Shown one piece after another: positions 52,201 through 61,147 of a stretch of DNA of 64,000 nucleotides; the first letter of the stretch is position 1, and each line of letters opens with the position of its first letter. This stretch comes from Apteryx mantelli (lineage: Eukaryota; Chordata; Aves; Apterygiformes; Apterygidae). The stretch spans positions 62,199,684 through 62,263,683 of the forward strand of contig NC_089982.1 of the NCBI RefSeq assembly GCF_036417845.1. Reading direction: 5' to 3'. The notes beneath the pieces are model-generated. The model was not told the DNA's origin and made no database searches. It saw only the letters and a program-made list of their open reading frames with translations. The position numbers and the translations under genes are program-made.

Positions 52201-55200
52201 CCAAGCACTCCCTGCAGCCTGAGACCTGTAGAGCTGCATCTACTGGCAGAGGGTCGGTCTGGGTACCAGCCTCTGACACAGCAACTCCAACAGCCACTGG
52301 GGAACGCGCTGTGCCGTGTGTCCCGTCCATACTTGAGGAAACCTACACCACAGGGAACAGAAACGAAGGTCCCTTTGCGCGCCCTTCTGCGCGAACTGCT
52401 GCGTCTGTTCGCTGCCTCTGTTCGCTGCGCTCTGGGAGCTGCGCTCTAGGCCTGGCTCTTATATAGGCCTCTCCCTAGCACTGACTCACAGGGTGCTTGA
52501 CCACCCTAATCAAGGGCCACTGGGATCAAAGGCCCCAACTCCCTCTGGCCGGGGCAACCAAGAGAGCTTGTTAGCAGCAGCCACTCCTAGCTAGAGCTTT
52601 TCCCATGAGCTTTTCCCAGGAGAAGTCAAGGCCTCCTGCAGCTGTCCTTGCCTAGCTTCCCCTTTCCTGTTCACAGCAATCACCTGCTAGTTCCTCGGGG
52701 GTCCTCAGGAAGCCCACAACTTCCAACAAGATCCTCAAGTTCTAGTCAGAGCCCAAACACTGCTGCGCAAACTGCTGCGTCTGTTCGCTGCCTCTGTTAG
52801 CTGTGCTCACAGAATGGTTGAGGTTGGAAGGGACCTCTGGAGATCATCTAGTCCAACCAAAGAAGGAGAAAATACTCTCATTGACCATAGAGCTTGGGTC
52901 ACCATCTAAACTTGACAACTTTTCTCACATTTCAGTACCTGCTGAAGCTTGTCTGCACACTGTGTTATTCAGAAATAGGTGCCCCTGAACAGCTCTAGGT
53001 ATAGATCATCCCTCATCAGGCAGTTCTTCCCTGTGGAAGAAAAGGTGTACAGCCTCTACATTTGCAATGAAAAATACTTGTGTACTGTAGTACAGTTAGA
53101 AAAAATGGGAATATGATGGGACAACTATACACAACTTCTTTACAGAAATCATGTAAGTGAAAATCATACAATACATATTAATAACTCAGATTAAACAAAA
53201 ATGATACAAATTTTTATCATTCTATTAAATGACATTCTGAATTGGTGACAATTCCATTAGTTGCAGTGAATACCTTCCCCTATTAACAGTTTATTCATTA
53301 CAAATACATCTAATCAAACTTAATGATTATGGACTTCTTAAATCCCCTCTTTCCCCGCTCTTACTCCTTAGACACAAGCCACCAACCTCAGAACACAAGC
53401 CTTTTAAAATATAAGTTCTGTCATGCTCTGGAGTAAGGGATTTATTTTTTCATTTATTATGGAAGAGTACGATGAACATTGAGTTAGCAAAGGACTATCC
53501 CACATGCAGGGATCCTCTTGGAAAAAGAGACCAGCTTGGGTTTTGGATTTTGAGACCGTAAGCTGAATAATCGTCCTCTAAGAAAGGAGAAAGTAGTATC
53601 TTAAGAAACAAAACAAAACAAAAATACCAAGACTGTATATTCCTAAGTATAATCTATGGACTATGTGTAAAAACTTGCAATTCAGCAGTATACCAGTGAG
53701 GTGTTATATACCTGCATTGTTAATACGAAGGGAAATTTACTTCAGTACTCCCTTGCCCTCGTGGTCTACCTGTGCCTACCCCAAAAGGCCTCCCACCTAG
53801 CCATTGCTGCCTCTTATTGTATGGGTGTTACCTAGAGACAAAAGTCATCAGAAAACTTATCTTCAAGCACAAATACTGTTACATGGTAAAGGTTAGACAT
53901 GTGAACGTGTGACTCAGCAATCACATATATCCAAACAGTTACTGTCATGTTAGAAATGCTTCAATGCCCACCACAGATTCCACAGAACAACACTTAGGTG
54001 AGCAGAAGCCTGAAGCCAGGCTCATGAAAAGTCCAGAGAAAGCAATCAAAGCCTGTGCCTGGCACCCAGCTGAGGAGCACAGTATGTGCAATATGCTGCA
54101 CAGAGGGAGAACTGGAGCCAGAGGGAAACGGCCTTTCTGAGGGCTCAGAGGAGCTGCTGAGATGGAGATCACCATTACTGATACAGATCTTAACAGCACT
54201 GTCTGGGATCAGCAGCAACCAGTAACAATGTTTAACACAGATCCAAATCCTACACAACACTGATTTTTGATCTTATTAAATATCCCTGGGTTTGGCTGTC
54301 TTTGCTGTCTAGCAGGGGTAAGAGCCAATGAAAGAATCTTACACAAGGGAACTAAGTGACAAATGAAGAGAAACAGGAAAAGTAAAAGGAATGGTTAACG
54401 GTTTTTGAGGTGAGTGAGGACTGCTCTTACCTGGAGCAATCTCCTCTGGTCCCACCCTAAAACAACCATTTCATTCCATCTAGACTTCCTTTCTTGTGTT
54501 TCCTTCCGGTATTTGAAACATCCTTACAAGCTCTGAATAATAAACATGAGGGAAAAGAGAATCTCTACTTGAGAAGGCAAAAGACCTGTCTGATGTCTGC
54601 CTAGGAGACACTTCGAAGATAAGAGCCTTGGTTCCGAATCTCTCCACTTTGCTGAATGGAGAGCTAAGTGCCTCTGCAGACCAATTCAAAGCCCTGAAAT
54701 AAGGCCAGTTACTGCTTAAAATTAGGTAGTGTGAAAACCCTGCTGAGAAATACCTTAAAAGCAACTTTGGGGCCTCTTTTAGAATTGTTTTAATGAAGAT
54801 AAGAATACCAGTTACCCATAAAAAAAAAAAGGCAAAAGGCACAACATCTACATTATTTTCAAATATTTAAAAGAGAGCATCAGGCATTAGAAATGAATGG
54901 CACTTATTCAACAACCTGCACTTAAAAATTTACTTGTTTTCTTGACAACTTCTATTCCTCTGGGCTATGGAATTTACTGGCAATATCTGAAATATAGATG
55001 CATTACAGTAACACCTAGCAGCCTCTAATTATCATGTGTTGCAAAGGACCTCTGTGCTTGATATGTAAATTCAGCATTTTCCTAATGGTGTCAAAGTAAC
55101 TGTTCTTACCAATAACCTTAAACTGAGAGGTTTTTTTATGAGTTACTTTCTTTTATTTAATTCTCTTCCACAGATCATCAAGCTCTTGTCTTAATTTCAG

Positions 55201-58200
55201 AACACTGTTCTACTTACCTAGGTCAATAAGTATTGCATGTTGCTGGGAAGTTAATTGTTTCAGGAGCTCTTTATAAGGGGTGTCCTTTGGTTGTTGTTTG
55301 CTTGGAAACTGATGTTTAAGATGGTATTGCTCCGCTAGAAACTTCCAAATCTCTCCACGGTGGTGACGTGGCACGCCTGAGAGAAGAAACAGTCATTAAA
55401 ATAGTAATTCCCACTCACACTAAGGGTCCAGCTACAACCCAAGCCAACAGGCTTGAGGAAGTGAAAGATCTAGCAGATATGGATCTCTTGTACCACAGAA
55501 GCAGATCAAACCACGCTGCTTATACTTTTTCAAACAATGAAAGATGTGAGCATTTTAACAGGAGAGATTTAAGGTGGAAACAGGGTGAGCTGCCTAAGTG
55601 TAAGGTTAGCGCTTCACATCTGCTACAGGAGGTTTCAGCAGGGCAGCAAAAAGTGTAATACAGGAGGACAGCAAAAAGAGTAATACTTTTCTCTGAAAAG
55701 CTCTATGCTTTTCTCCCATTTTTCCATGTCAAAATACATAATAAAGTACTGCAAAAGAACTAATCAATATTTTCCCCTAATACAGCACAGTGACTGCTGT
55801 TGAAGTAAATCTTAGCAAGTTAGGATTCACCGTATCAGAAGCATAAACAAGTACAAGTGAGGTATGATCCAGGGACTACCACAAATGGCAGATAATCAGG
55901 CAGTAGTGTATTTCCGTTGTTGCTATTGGCTTGCTGAATGACTGGCACAAGTGTTTTAAAGCTTGAATTTTCTTCTCTGTAAAAAGGGATGAAGCTACTT
56001 AATTATTTCACACGTTTGGGGAGCCTTCATTTGTATCTATATGCAAAACTCTGGAAGTAACAAAAAGTTTATTATTACACACATACTTCATTCAGCATCA
56101 GACAAGCAATATTAAATCAGCTACACAAGAAACTGATACACTAATTTTTGGCAAAGTGTTCTGTCTAGTCGACAATGTACTGGAATCAGATATCAGAGTT
56201 TGAAGCAAAACTTATGGCTTAAAGTGTTTTTGGAGGGGTCGTTTCTTTGGTATTTAACCTATGTTTTGGCATTTAACATATGGATGACTACAATAATAAA
56301 AGAAACAAAAATCAACTCAAGCATACAACTTACACGGACAATTTTACTATCTTATATAAGCACAAAAGCATATTAATTTATCTCTAATACTTATTTTTAC
56401 TAGACTATCATAATCTACAGACAACTGCTTTAAAATCAAATGTTAGCAGAAATGTATGATATCTAAATCCAAACCACAAGTGTATTTAGAGAATGTTTCT
56501 ACAAATTACTTAGGGCAGTTTAAACTTGATTACTGAAAAGTCTCCAACACGAAACAGTGAGGAAAAATGCTGATTCAGCCACCAAATGACCCAGGTTCTT
56601 GTCTTCAGTTACATTTCTAAAATTCCATTAGTTTCAGTGAGGCTGAGTGTGCAATGTAGGGTAGAATTTGCCTAATAGTGCACATTTTGTAGCTACAAAT
56701 CTACAGACGAACTGAAGCCCTTTTAGGGGAAATGGTCCCATATTAAGTTCATCTGTGTATGCTGCACTGCACATGTAATAAGAGTGTTTAGTTTAATATT
56801 TCTTATATAAAAGATATATTATATTTAAACAGCTATTATAACGTATATTATAGGTCAATACAATATATTTATTATCCTAACTTAACCCCAATGCCTACTA
56901 AATCCTACCTTTCTTGCTTATTTGCCTTGCTTATTCTTATTTTTACGTTTTTTTGTCTAAACTAGAATTTGCTAAAATCAATTTAAATGCATTTTTCATT
57001 TCTGTAGATAGGAAATTTGACACCACTTCACTCTAAGAATTCTGGTTTGCCACAATTGGTCTCTACAGAGAGCTATTCATAACATCAAGAGCTATGAAAG
57101 ACTCCCCTATCCACTGGCTACTTGTGTTTATTATTAGCAATTCATTAAGCAGGACTTTTGGCACTACTCCAAGTCTTTTAACTTATATTTTGAACTCCAA
57201 AGCAGGCCAGCATCACCAGCCTATCAGCAAAAGCAAATTTTTTCTCATGTTCAAATACTGACTGGACAGAGCCCTCTATCTACATAAAACAAGAAAGCTC
57301 ATTACCACAAGTTTTTCCTTACTCTGCAGAGATTTGTGCTTGGGTCATCTGGTATCGTTAAGAAATCTAGACCCACCTCATCATCATAAATCATCAACTT
57401 AGTGTAACTTACTTGGATGATAAAGTAATGGCAGGCTCAATATTTAAAATATTAAATATCTGCTAGTTGTGAATTCTTGCTACCTCCCTCACATTGGAAG
57501 GCTTTATATAAAACTATAAAATCTCCTTGGAATGGCCATCTTTGCTATCTGCTACATACAGCACCAAGCATGAGGACTTTGGATCCAACCATGGCACAAG
57601 TAACTTTGAGCAATGACCCAATGTCTTAGAACATTTAAAAAACACCCTTAGGTTACGTTACTTTTGATGTAGTGGAGAGAGGGGCTGGTCACAGCCCAAG
57701 AGTTGTGAGGAAGACTGTCAGGGGTATTTGTAAGTAACGTGCTTTGCTGTATTCAGAAAAAGGTGGTTTTACGAAGATATCAATGTATACTGTTTGTATA
57801 TACATATACTAAACAGGCTAGAACAGAGAATATCCAGATAACAGTGTAGACAGTTTCTTCAGTTCTCTATGCAGTCCTTTCTTTTTAAATAAATTTTAAT
57901 TTATAAAAATCAAGTTGCAACAATTGAAATGCTTCAACTCTTCACTCTTCTCCTGTAAGAAGTTTCATTCAAAAATGAATGGCAAGTACATTAACTTCTT
58001 CTGAAAGGGAATGTTACTTGAATATGCATAACCATGAAGATAACAAATGTTTTTACTTGCTTAGTTAGCAAGCTGAGGAACACCTCCAGTAAGAAGCTGG
58101 TTATAAGAAGTGGTTAAGAAATCACCCTCTTCCTTTTCTAATATAATTTACATGTATTTCAACATCTCAGAATAACAAGCTATGCTTACCTTGCCCAACA

Positions 58201-61147
58201 GCAGAATGTATTTTTTCCACATCAAATTTAATCTTTGACCTTCCAGGTGTACTCAACATTTTTTCCCAAATCAAAGTTACATCTTTTAAGCATGGTGTGA
58301 TTTCTTCATAGTCAAGTTTCAGACGTCTGTTCTGCAAATTGTTTTCTGAAGCTAGGAAATGGTATCATGAATGCACCAGTTAATATTGTTTAATATTTAT
58401 AAAATGGATTCATTTCACTTAGGACTTCATCATGCAAAAAGTCACCCTGCAAGATGCCTAAAACCAAAGCCTACAATTCTGAAACTTTAAATGTTTAAAT
58501 TGTGTGTTTTTTCTAAAGATATTCCACGTAATAATAATTGTGTATGGCCTGTTTAAGTGCAGTACCTTACAGTTAGATAACTTTTAAATCTGAAGATTTA
58601 AAAAAGCAAGATTTTCTTAACAGGATTTTTCACTTTACCAACTCTTAGAAAAATTAGTGCACAGAAGCCCTGCACCAAACAAAAATACAAAAATAATGCA
58701 GTTACCTATTTATTATGCATACAGTAATAATTTTAGTAATGCCAAAGTAAAAAAATTACTTTAAAGGTGATCATTCATTTGTCTGTTTTTATAGTCAAAG
58801 GAAAAGTTCAAAGGGGAAAAAGGAAAGTTCAAAAGAGACTGCAGAAATTTTAGGAGCTCTGATCACAAATATGAAATGTAAAATGGTATTTGATTGCATC
58901 TTCCTCATTTTAAACTCTCCAACTGAAAAAAAAATACTATTGGGAATTAGAACTGTTACTGAAACTTGACTACATGAATTCAGGCATCAGAATAAAAAGT
59001 AACCTAATTGTATTGCTAAGTAAGTAGCCCACAGGCTGGACTAAGCACTCTGGGAAGCCATATCCAATGTCCAAGAGAGAGGTTCCCTCCTTCTGGCCAA
59101 GAGGCTCAGCCCAAGCTTAAAAAAGGATTTCGCATTTGGTATACCGACTTTTCCACACTCCTGGGCCCTATCTCTACACAGCTATTCTTCCTCGAAGACA
59201 GTCCTTCCTGGAAGGCAACCCTTTCTGCAGTTTACACAAAGGCAGAGAAGAATTGCCATTTTCACACCAGGTACCCACCCCTTAAGGGATGCAGGTGGCC
59301 CCTCTCTTCCTCAGCATCTAACATCAGCCAGATAAACACTTCTGTCCTTTTCCTCATTCATATCTTTAGGCAGCAACTTGCAAAGGCAATCACTTGTAAT
59401 TCTGTAGAATAAAATGTGTATTCTTGGTCAGGTGCATTTTGACTTGTCAAAACTGCCACCACGACATTCGCTGTGGCTATGCATTTGGCCACAGAAAACT
59501 TTTGGTTAAGAACTACTGTGACTTCACATTTCTCAAGCTCCTTCTCATCGCATGTCAGAATAAAGAGGCTGAAGAAAAAGGTGAAGGTGATGCACAAGGA
59601 TGTGGGCTTGAACTTAATATTTGAAATCAAAACCAGGAGGAACAGAATAGGATGATCAGCCCAAATGCATAAAGAAGTCAGTTAAAAATAGTTAATCATC
59701 TTCCTCATCTGAATCATATATTATAAAAGGATTCAATGCTCCAGAAGAAGTAGAGAAAGGGAGACATGTCTGTGTATATGACTGGAACACCCAAACTGAA
59801 GTTGGAAGAAAAAACAAAGAATGTCAAAGACAACTGAATTCAGGCTTCTTGCAGAGACTATGGTGATTACTCAAGGTTTCAATCCCAAAGGAAATCACTA
59901 TCCCAAGAAAAAACCCATTATAACAAAATTATCATTAACTGTTGGATGTAGAATGAATTACTTTGGAGAAAAGCAGGATCCCCAATACTAGTAAAAGAGA
60001 AGATTTTTTTTTCTACTAAAAGGACTGCCCATATAGCTTTATATCAGTCAAAACCATGTACATTTTGCAATATATGGTAACTTTTTTTGAAAATGAAAGT
60101 GATGCAAATACAGAGCAAATAAGATGTTGACAAAAAGGAGAGGAGAGGAAGAAACGCAGGTCCTTTTCAGAGAAATACCAGTTAGAAATATAAAACTGGA
60201 TTTGTTAACATTTGTAGAGAAAATTTAGAAATGCTAATGACAAGTGTAAGGTTTAAAAATAAAGCCGAAGTAAAGAGAAATATTTTTCTAGAAGAAAGCA
60301 TTCAGATTTTCTGCTCTACCATTCTACCACCTTCTATTCTTTTCTGATCTGCCTACATAGAAAAAAAGTTAGTACTATGTTAAAAGAATGTAGTGACTGC
60401 ATTATTGTCCCCTTATCTAAGTCATTATTTCTCTCTACAAACCCTGCTCGCACAGTGTGTATACTACAGCAGGCAACCATAGGCTGAAGTCCACAACCAG
60501 CTTCTTAAGAACTTCAGTGCAACCTCAGCACTGGCTAAACAGACCATTGCAGTGATCAATACTTAAGCACTGACTTGTGGATGACAATGCAAAAAAAGAA
60601 TTCCATTCAAAATGATAATGCTGAGTTCCTTATCAGCACTTCCAAGCACCAGACTTAAAAAAAACAAAAACAACAACAACAACAAAACAGCCACAGAAAA
60701 ACGAAAAGAGTAACAATTAAGATCAAGCAAACAAACCACAAGGTGAAGTGCTAATCAAAAAAAAAACAAAAAACAAACACCAACAAAAAATCCCTGTAAA
60801 TCATTACCTACAATAAGGAGACCTGACATAGATGCTACTGAACTTACTTATCTGTATGTTTCTAAAAGAGCAACACTTGGTCTTATCCACTGCAAAGGCC
60901 ACAGAGCAAACCAAAAACTGAACTTGTATTGCAGTAGTGTGTAATCAAGAATTTTACTAACCTTGCAACTTCTGATTTTCCTTCTCCATTCTGAGAAGCA
61001 GTATCTGCTGAATAATGGCTTTCTTCCACAGCTCACGAAGCTCACGAGATGTTCGTTTCCTTTCTTCTTTCACTGGCCCAAAAGGGCCGTCTTCACACAC
61101 TGGTTCTAATGGAGATCTGGGTGGAAGCTCTCCCAACTCAGAGTAAT
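34082..61147 (-). CDS. TBC1D1: TBC1D1, C-terminal eight coding exons (partial gene)
   Basis: This is a Rab GTPase-activating protein that controls GLUT4 vesicle traffic downstream of AKT and AMPK; known substrates of the family include Rab8A, Rab10 and Rab14. Coding segments in transcription order are 61147-60962, 58351-58190, 55376-55218, 44452-44208, 43765-43606, 39878-39709, 36783-36613 and 34282-34082. All introns are GT/AG and the phases agree at every junction, giving 483 complete codons and a TGA stop. The TBC domain spans exons three to six, followed by a coiled coil. TBC1D1 is preferred over its paralogue TBC1D4 because segments such as [17 protein letters not shown] and LQVANGKIQ match TBC1D1 as I remember it. 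The N-terminal PTB domains and the regulatory phosphosites lie outside the window. No frameshift or missing catalytic residue is visible. Confidence 0.96.
34283..36612 (-). other. TBC1D1: TBC1D1 last intron, nothing else recognised
   Basis: Phase-0 intron of 2330 bp, GTACAA to TTGCAG. No additional exon or repeat element recognised. Confidence 0.85.
36613..36783 (-). CDS. TBC1D1: TBC1D1 coding exon, post-TBC coiled coil
   Basis: This is a 171-bp exon with exactly 57 codons, phase 0 at both ends. It starts [20 protein letters not shown], passes through [15 protein letters not shown] and ends NFDLLEELQ at a GTACAA donor. Leu and hydrophobic residues spaced 3-4 apart, with many Glu, Lys and Gln, indicate a coiled coil. 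If the following intron were retained, the frame would add only a few residues before a stop. Confidence 0.95.
37040..37084 (+). repeat. (TTTTG)n-like low-complexity tract
   Basis: T8 followed by GTTTGGG and GTTTTTGTTTTGTTTTGTT. Lies in a TBC1D1 intron. Confidence 0.7.
37381..37425 (+). repeat. TBC1D1: 20-bp tandem duplication in intron
   Basis: ATGAATCACAGAACTTATAC is followed by a 19-bp copy (ATGAATCACAATCTTATAC) and the start of a third (ATGAAT). Confidence 0.8.
39709..39878 (-). CDS. TBC1D1: TBC1D1 coding exon, end of the TBC domain
   Basis: This 170-bp exon has two bases completing Asp and then 56 codons. The acceptor is TTTTCACAG and the donor is GTATGA. The product [20 protein letters not shown], then [20 protein letters not shown] and VQMEKTISQ, closes the TBC domain. 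The [14 protein letters not shown] stretch separates TBC1D1 from TBC1D4, which differs here. Confidence 0.96.
40615..40650 (+). repeat. CT-rich tract
   Basis: (CT)n and (CTTT)n interspersed, followed by GAGAAAGAAAAG. Intronic. Confidence 0.75.
41736..41809 (+). repeat. TBC1D1: 37-bp tandem duplication in intron
   Basis: A 37-bp unit beginning ACTGCTAACC and ending CAACTCTAGC is present twice head to tail (41736-41772 and 41773-41809). The copies differ at two positions only, and both differences place CG in one copy where CA or TG is in the other. Confidence 0.9.
42911..42932 (+). repeat. (GAGAGACA)n microsatellite
   Basis: GAGAGACAGAGAGAGACAGA in an intron. Confidence 0.75.
43124..43139 (+). 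repeat. (GT)8 microsatellite
   Basis: Uninterrupted GT dinucleotides in an intron. Confidence 0.85.
43606..43765 (-). CDS. TBC1D1: TBC1D1 coding exon, TBC domain middle
   Basis: This 160-bp exon has 53 codons plus the first base of a split Asp. The acceptor is TTCCATGCAG and the donor is GTAATT. It encodes [20 protein letters not shown], then [20 protein letters not shown] and [10 protein letters not shown]. The [13 protein letters not shown] block is the strongly conserved TBC motif that packs behind the active site. The preceding intron, 442 bp, is the shortest in the window. Confidence 0.96.
43766..44207 (-). other. TBC1D1: TBC1D1 short intron
   Basis: Phase-0 intron of 442 bp, GTATGG to ATGCAG. 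Nothing else seen. Confidence 0.9.
44208..44452 (-). CDS. TBC1D1: TBC1D1 coding exon, catalytic core of the TBC domain
   Basis: This is the largest exon in the window: 245 bp, with two bases completing Gly and then 81 codons. It opens with [14 protein letters not shown], so its first full codon is the arginine finger of the dual-finger RabGAP mechanism. The glutamine finger lies at codons 36-39 (YCQG). It then reads [15 protein letters not shown] and ends [11 protein letters not shown] at a GTATGG donor in phase 0. Both catalytic fingers are intact, so the protein should be an active GAP. Confidence 0.97.
48249..48332 (-). repeat. CR1 3' UTR and octamer tail
   Basis: The terminal 84 bases of the full-length CR1 carry the diagnostic avian tail: GTTGGACTAGATGATCTCC, then CTTCCAACCTCAGCG, then two ATTCTGTG octamers and a degenerate third (ATTCTTTC). 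Reverse transcription of CR1 starts within this octamer array. CR1 has no poly(A) tail. Confidence 0.93.
48333..51332 (-). CDS. CR1 ORF2 polyprotein: APE endonuclease and reverse transcriptase
   Basis: This 999-residue protein would carry out target-primed reverse transcription. The endonuclease occupies about residues 73-295, with catalytic features TETWW (E110), GDFN (215-218) and SDHEMVEF (283-290). The reverse transcriptase occupies about 550-800: NYRPVSLTS (575-583), HGFTKGKSC (612-620), YLDFSKAFD (645-653, metal-binding D647), [11 protein letters not shown] (702-712) and FADD (733-736). FADD in place of YADD is normal for CR1. The C-terminal region includes the conserved [19 protein letters not shown]. 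The first in-frame ATG overlaps ORF1 by 61 bases. A second Met at residue 55 (51170), just ahead of the endonuclease and about 100 bases past the ORF1 stop, is an equally plausible start. No lesion is visible. Confidence 0.95.
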   Translation of the reverse strand: MGHAGLCQQVGQPGKEGFKLGRTGEGESYSARVAGKRLLKSGCLQQVNAAREVRMGCGYGGPSFTPPGKPACSITSLKCLYTNARSMGNKQEELEICVRSQGHDLIAITETWWDSSHDWSAVMDGYVLFRKDRPGKRGGGVALYVRKQLECMELCLGVDEERVESLWVRIKGQASMGDTVVGVYYRPPDQDEEVDEAFYRQLEVASRSQALVLMGDFNHPDICWKDNTARHKQSWRFLQSIGDNFLTQVVEEPTRKGVLLDLVLTNKEGLVEDVKVGGCLGCSDHEMVEFRILRGGSRAPSRIATLDFRRANFGLFRDLLGGIPWVRALEGRSVQESWLIFKHHFLQAQERCIPMSRKSSKGGRRPAWMSKELLAKLNQKKEVYRKWKGGQATWEEYRNVVRVCRDATRKAKARLELNLARDVKDSKKGFFKYISSKRKTRENVGPLLNGVGALVTKDAEKAELLNAFFASVFTAQASPQEPQTLEAREKVWREEDFPLVEEEWVRDHLSKLDTHKSMGPDGMHPRVLRELADVIAKPLSIIFERSWRTGEVPEDWKKANVTPVFKKGKKEDPGNYRPVSLTSIPGKVMEQLILEAISKHVEEKKVIRSSQHGFTKGKSCLTNLIAFYDGMTGWVDEGRAVDVVYLDFSKAFDTVSHSILIDKLRKCGLDEWTGRWIENWLNGRAQRVVISGTESSWRPVASGVPQGSVLSPVLFNFFINDLDEGTECTLSKFADDTKLGGVADTPEGCAAIQRDLDRLERWAERNLMKFNKGKCRVLHLGRNNPMHQYRLGVDLLESSSAEKDLGVLVDTKLSMRQQCVLVAKKANGILGCIRKSVASRWREVILPLYSALVRPHLEYCIQFWAPQYKRDVALLEQVQQRATKMIRGLEHLSYEERLRELGLFSLEKRRLRGDLINVYKYLKGGCREDGARLFSVVTSDRTRGNGHKLKHRQFHLNMRKNFFTVRVTEHWNRLPREVVESPSLEIFKTRLDAILCNVL
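51272..52330 (-). CDS. CR1 ORF1 protein: zinc-knuckle-like, coiled coil, SGNH esterase
   Basis: This is the 352-residue first protein of the CR1 element. It is thought to bind the element RNA and to supply an esterase activity whose role in retrotransposition is unsettled. Residues 39-60 hold two CxxC pairs (C39, C42, C57, C60), consistent with a small zinc-binding motif. Residues 62-100 form a charged, Leu-containing coiled-coil stretch. Residues 185-350 form an SGNH/GDSL hydrolase with block I GDS at 191-193, GAND at 245-248 and DGIH at 327-330, so the catalytic Ser, Asn and Asp-His positions are all present. The ATG has a good context (A at -3, G at +4). The TAG stop is at 51274-51272, inside the start of the ORF2 open frame. 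Confidence 0.92.
   Translation of the reverse strand: MDGTHGTARSPVAVGVAVSEAGTQTDPLPVDAALQVSGCRECLGPLREAWAGSQLSCRRCAAVGELCRQVRELREEVSRLRSIREAEQEIDRVFSETVQLQESQTPAAVELPEGSVPCETVHHNIIEEDWKLVTARGRRKAPTPPEDLKLKNRFSALQDEEMGMAAREVPGTTDPVPCRNARKKRWVIVVGDSLLQGTEASICRPDLLSREVCGLPGARVRDVMRRLPRLVHSSDYYPLLLFHVGANDTKGKLETIKQDFRALGMVVKGLGAQVIFSSILPVRGMDERRRRRTFQVNDWLRRWCWQQGFGFYDHGTLFEDQQLMARDGIHLTRWGTRVFANRLANPVRRALN
52385..52432 (-). repeat. CR1 5' monomer block, ORF1-proximal copy
   Basis: This 48-bp block is built on a CTG/CGCTG-like short repeat (plus strand CTGCTGCGTCTGTTCGCTG). It is repeated 376 bp further out at 52761-52808 in the same orientation. On the minus strand it directly follows the predicted start site. 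Confidence 0.85.
52458..52465 (-). promoter_or_regulatory. TATA box inside the CR1 5' region
   Basis: The minus strand reads GGCCTATATAAGAGCC here, a near-perfect TATA box in a GC-rich context. A start site 25-32 bases downstream would fall at about 52433-52440, immediately before the block beginning AGCGCAGCGAACAG. The 5' end of the whole insertion begins with the matching block (AGCACAGCTAACAG), as expected if elements start from such a TATA. Confidence 0.55.
52761..52808 (-). repeat. CR1 5' monomer block, outer copy at the insertion boundary
   Basis: This is the second copy of the block, with four differences from the inner copy, two of which are consistent with CpG decay (CG to CA or TG). 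It ends at the junction with the older CR1 tail, so it marks the 5' end of the inserted element. Confidence 0.85.
52808..52858 (-). mobile_element. Older CR1 stub, about 50 bp of 3' end
   Basis: The plus strand reads CACAGAATGGTTGAGGTTGG and then GACCTCTGGAGATCATCTAG, the extreme 3' end of a CR1 in the same orientation as the full-length element. Upstream sequence (plus AAAGAAGGAG onwards) is not CR1, so this copy is truncated to its last 50 or so bases. Its single remaining ATTCTGTG octamer (52815-52808) directly contacts the 5' end of the full-length element. Confidence 0.85.
55218..55376 (-). CDS. TBC1D1: TBC1D1 coding exon, TBC domain start ([10 protein letters not shown])
   Basis: This is a 159-bp exon of 52 codons plus split glycines at both ends. 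A strong pyrimidine-rich acceptor (TTTCTTCTCTCAG) precedes [16 protein letters not shown], the signature opening of the TBC fold. The exon ends in HAILIDLG at a consensus GTAAGT donor. The last residues form the first part of the IxxDxxR arginine-finger motif; the Arg itself is the first complete codon of the next exon, 10.8 kb away, across the intron that carries the full-length CR1. Confidence 0.95.
55377..58189 (-). other. TBC1D1: TBC1D1 intron, nothing coding
   Basis: Phase-1 intron of 2813 bp, AT-rich, with one short imperfect duplication near its 3' end. Confidence 0.85.
55644..55686 (+). repeat. TBC1D1: Imperfect 25-bp tandem duplication in intron
   Basis: CAGCAAAAAGTGTAATAC is followed 25 bp later by CAGCAAAAAGAGTAATAC. 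Confidence 0.75.
58190..58351 (-). CDS. TBC1D1: TBC1D1 coding exon, entry to the TBC domain
   Basis: This is a 162-bp exon of 53 full codons flanked by split codons (Ala in, Gly out). The acceptor is TTTCCTAG and the donor is GTAAGC. The product reads [18 protein letters not shown], continues to [16 protein letters not shown] and ends in HSAVGQ. This is the conserved lead-in to the RabGAP domain, ending just before the [11 protein letters not shown] motif in the next exon. No coding anomalies are seen. Confidence 0.93.
58352..60961 (-). other. TBC1D1: TBC1D1 intron, nothing coding
   Basis: Phase-1 intron of 2610 bp. A-rich tracts at 60657-60790. No exon recognised. Confidence 0.85.
60657..60690 (+). 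repeat. A-rich (CAA)n tract
   Basis: AAAACAAAAACAACAACAAC-type sequence; a similar A-rich tract lies at about 60757-60790. Confidence 0.8.
60962..61147 (-). CDS. TBC1D1: TBC1D1 coding exon, linker before the TBC domain
   Basis: This 186-bp exon begins with two bases of a split Asp codon after a CTTTTAAAG acceptor and ends with the first base of an Ala codon at a GTTAGT donor. It encodes 61 full codons: a proline-rich start ([10 protein letters not shown]), then a basic, Leu-rich helix ([20 protein letters not shown]) and the run [10 protein letters not shown]. The segment sits just before the TBC domain. The noncanonical but valid GTTAGT donor is the weakest splice site in the set. No further exon upstream of it could be recognised up to 64000. 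Confidence 0.93.

Larger units (their letters stand above)
48250..52807 (-). mobile_element. Full-length avian CR1 non-LTR retrotransposon
   Basis: The element runs right to left: a 5' region (52807-52331), ORF1 (52330-51272), ORF2 (51332-48333) and a short 3' UTR ending in ATTCTGTG octamers at about 48250. At 4.56 kb it matches the full length expected for CR1, whereas most avian copies are 5'-truncated. No stop codon or frameshift interrupts either reading frame. It lies in sense in the TBC1D1 intron between 55217 and 44453. No obvious target-site duplication was seen, as is usual for CR1. The 5' end abuts the tail of an older CR1 stub. Coding integrity suggests recent insertion; actual mobility cannot be judged from one sequence. 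Confidence 0.95.
52331..52807 (-). promoter_or_regulatory. CR1 5' region with tandem-monomer organisation
   Basis: This 477-bp segment is GC-rich and precedes ORF1. A 48-bp block at 52385-52432 recurs at 52761-52808 with 44 of 48 bases matching by eye, 376 bp apart. The segment therefore looks like one complete monomer plus the start of a second. A TATATAAG box lies between the copies, about 30 bases upstream of the ORF1-proximal block. This layout resembles the promoter monomers of mouse L1. That it acts as a promoter is inference. Confidence 0.7.
44453..55217 (-). other. TBC1D1: TBC1D1 largest intron in the window, hosts full-length CR1
   Basis: Phase-1 intron of 10765 bp splitting the Gly codon just before the arginine finger. 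The CR1 element and stub account for about 4.6 kb; the rest (44453-48248 and 52859-55217) has no recognised exon. Confidence 0.9.
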
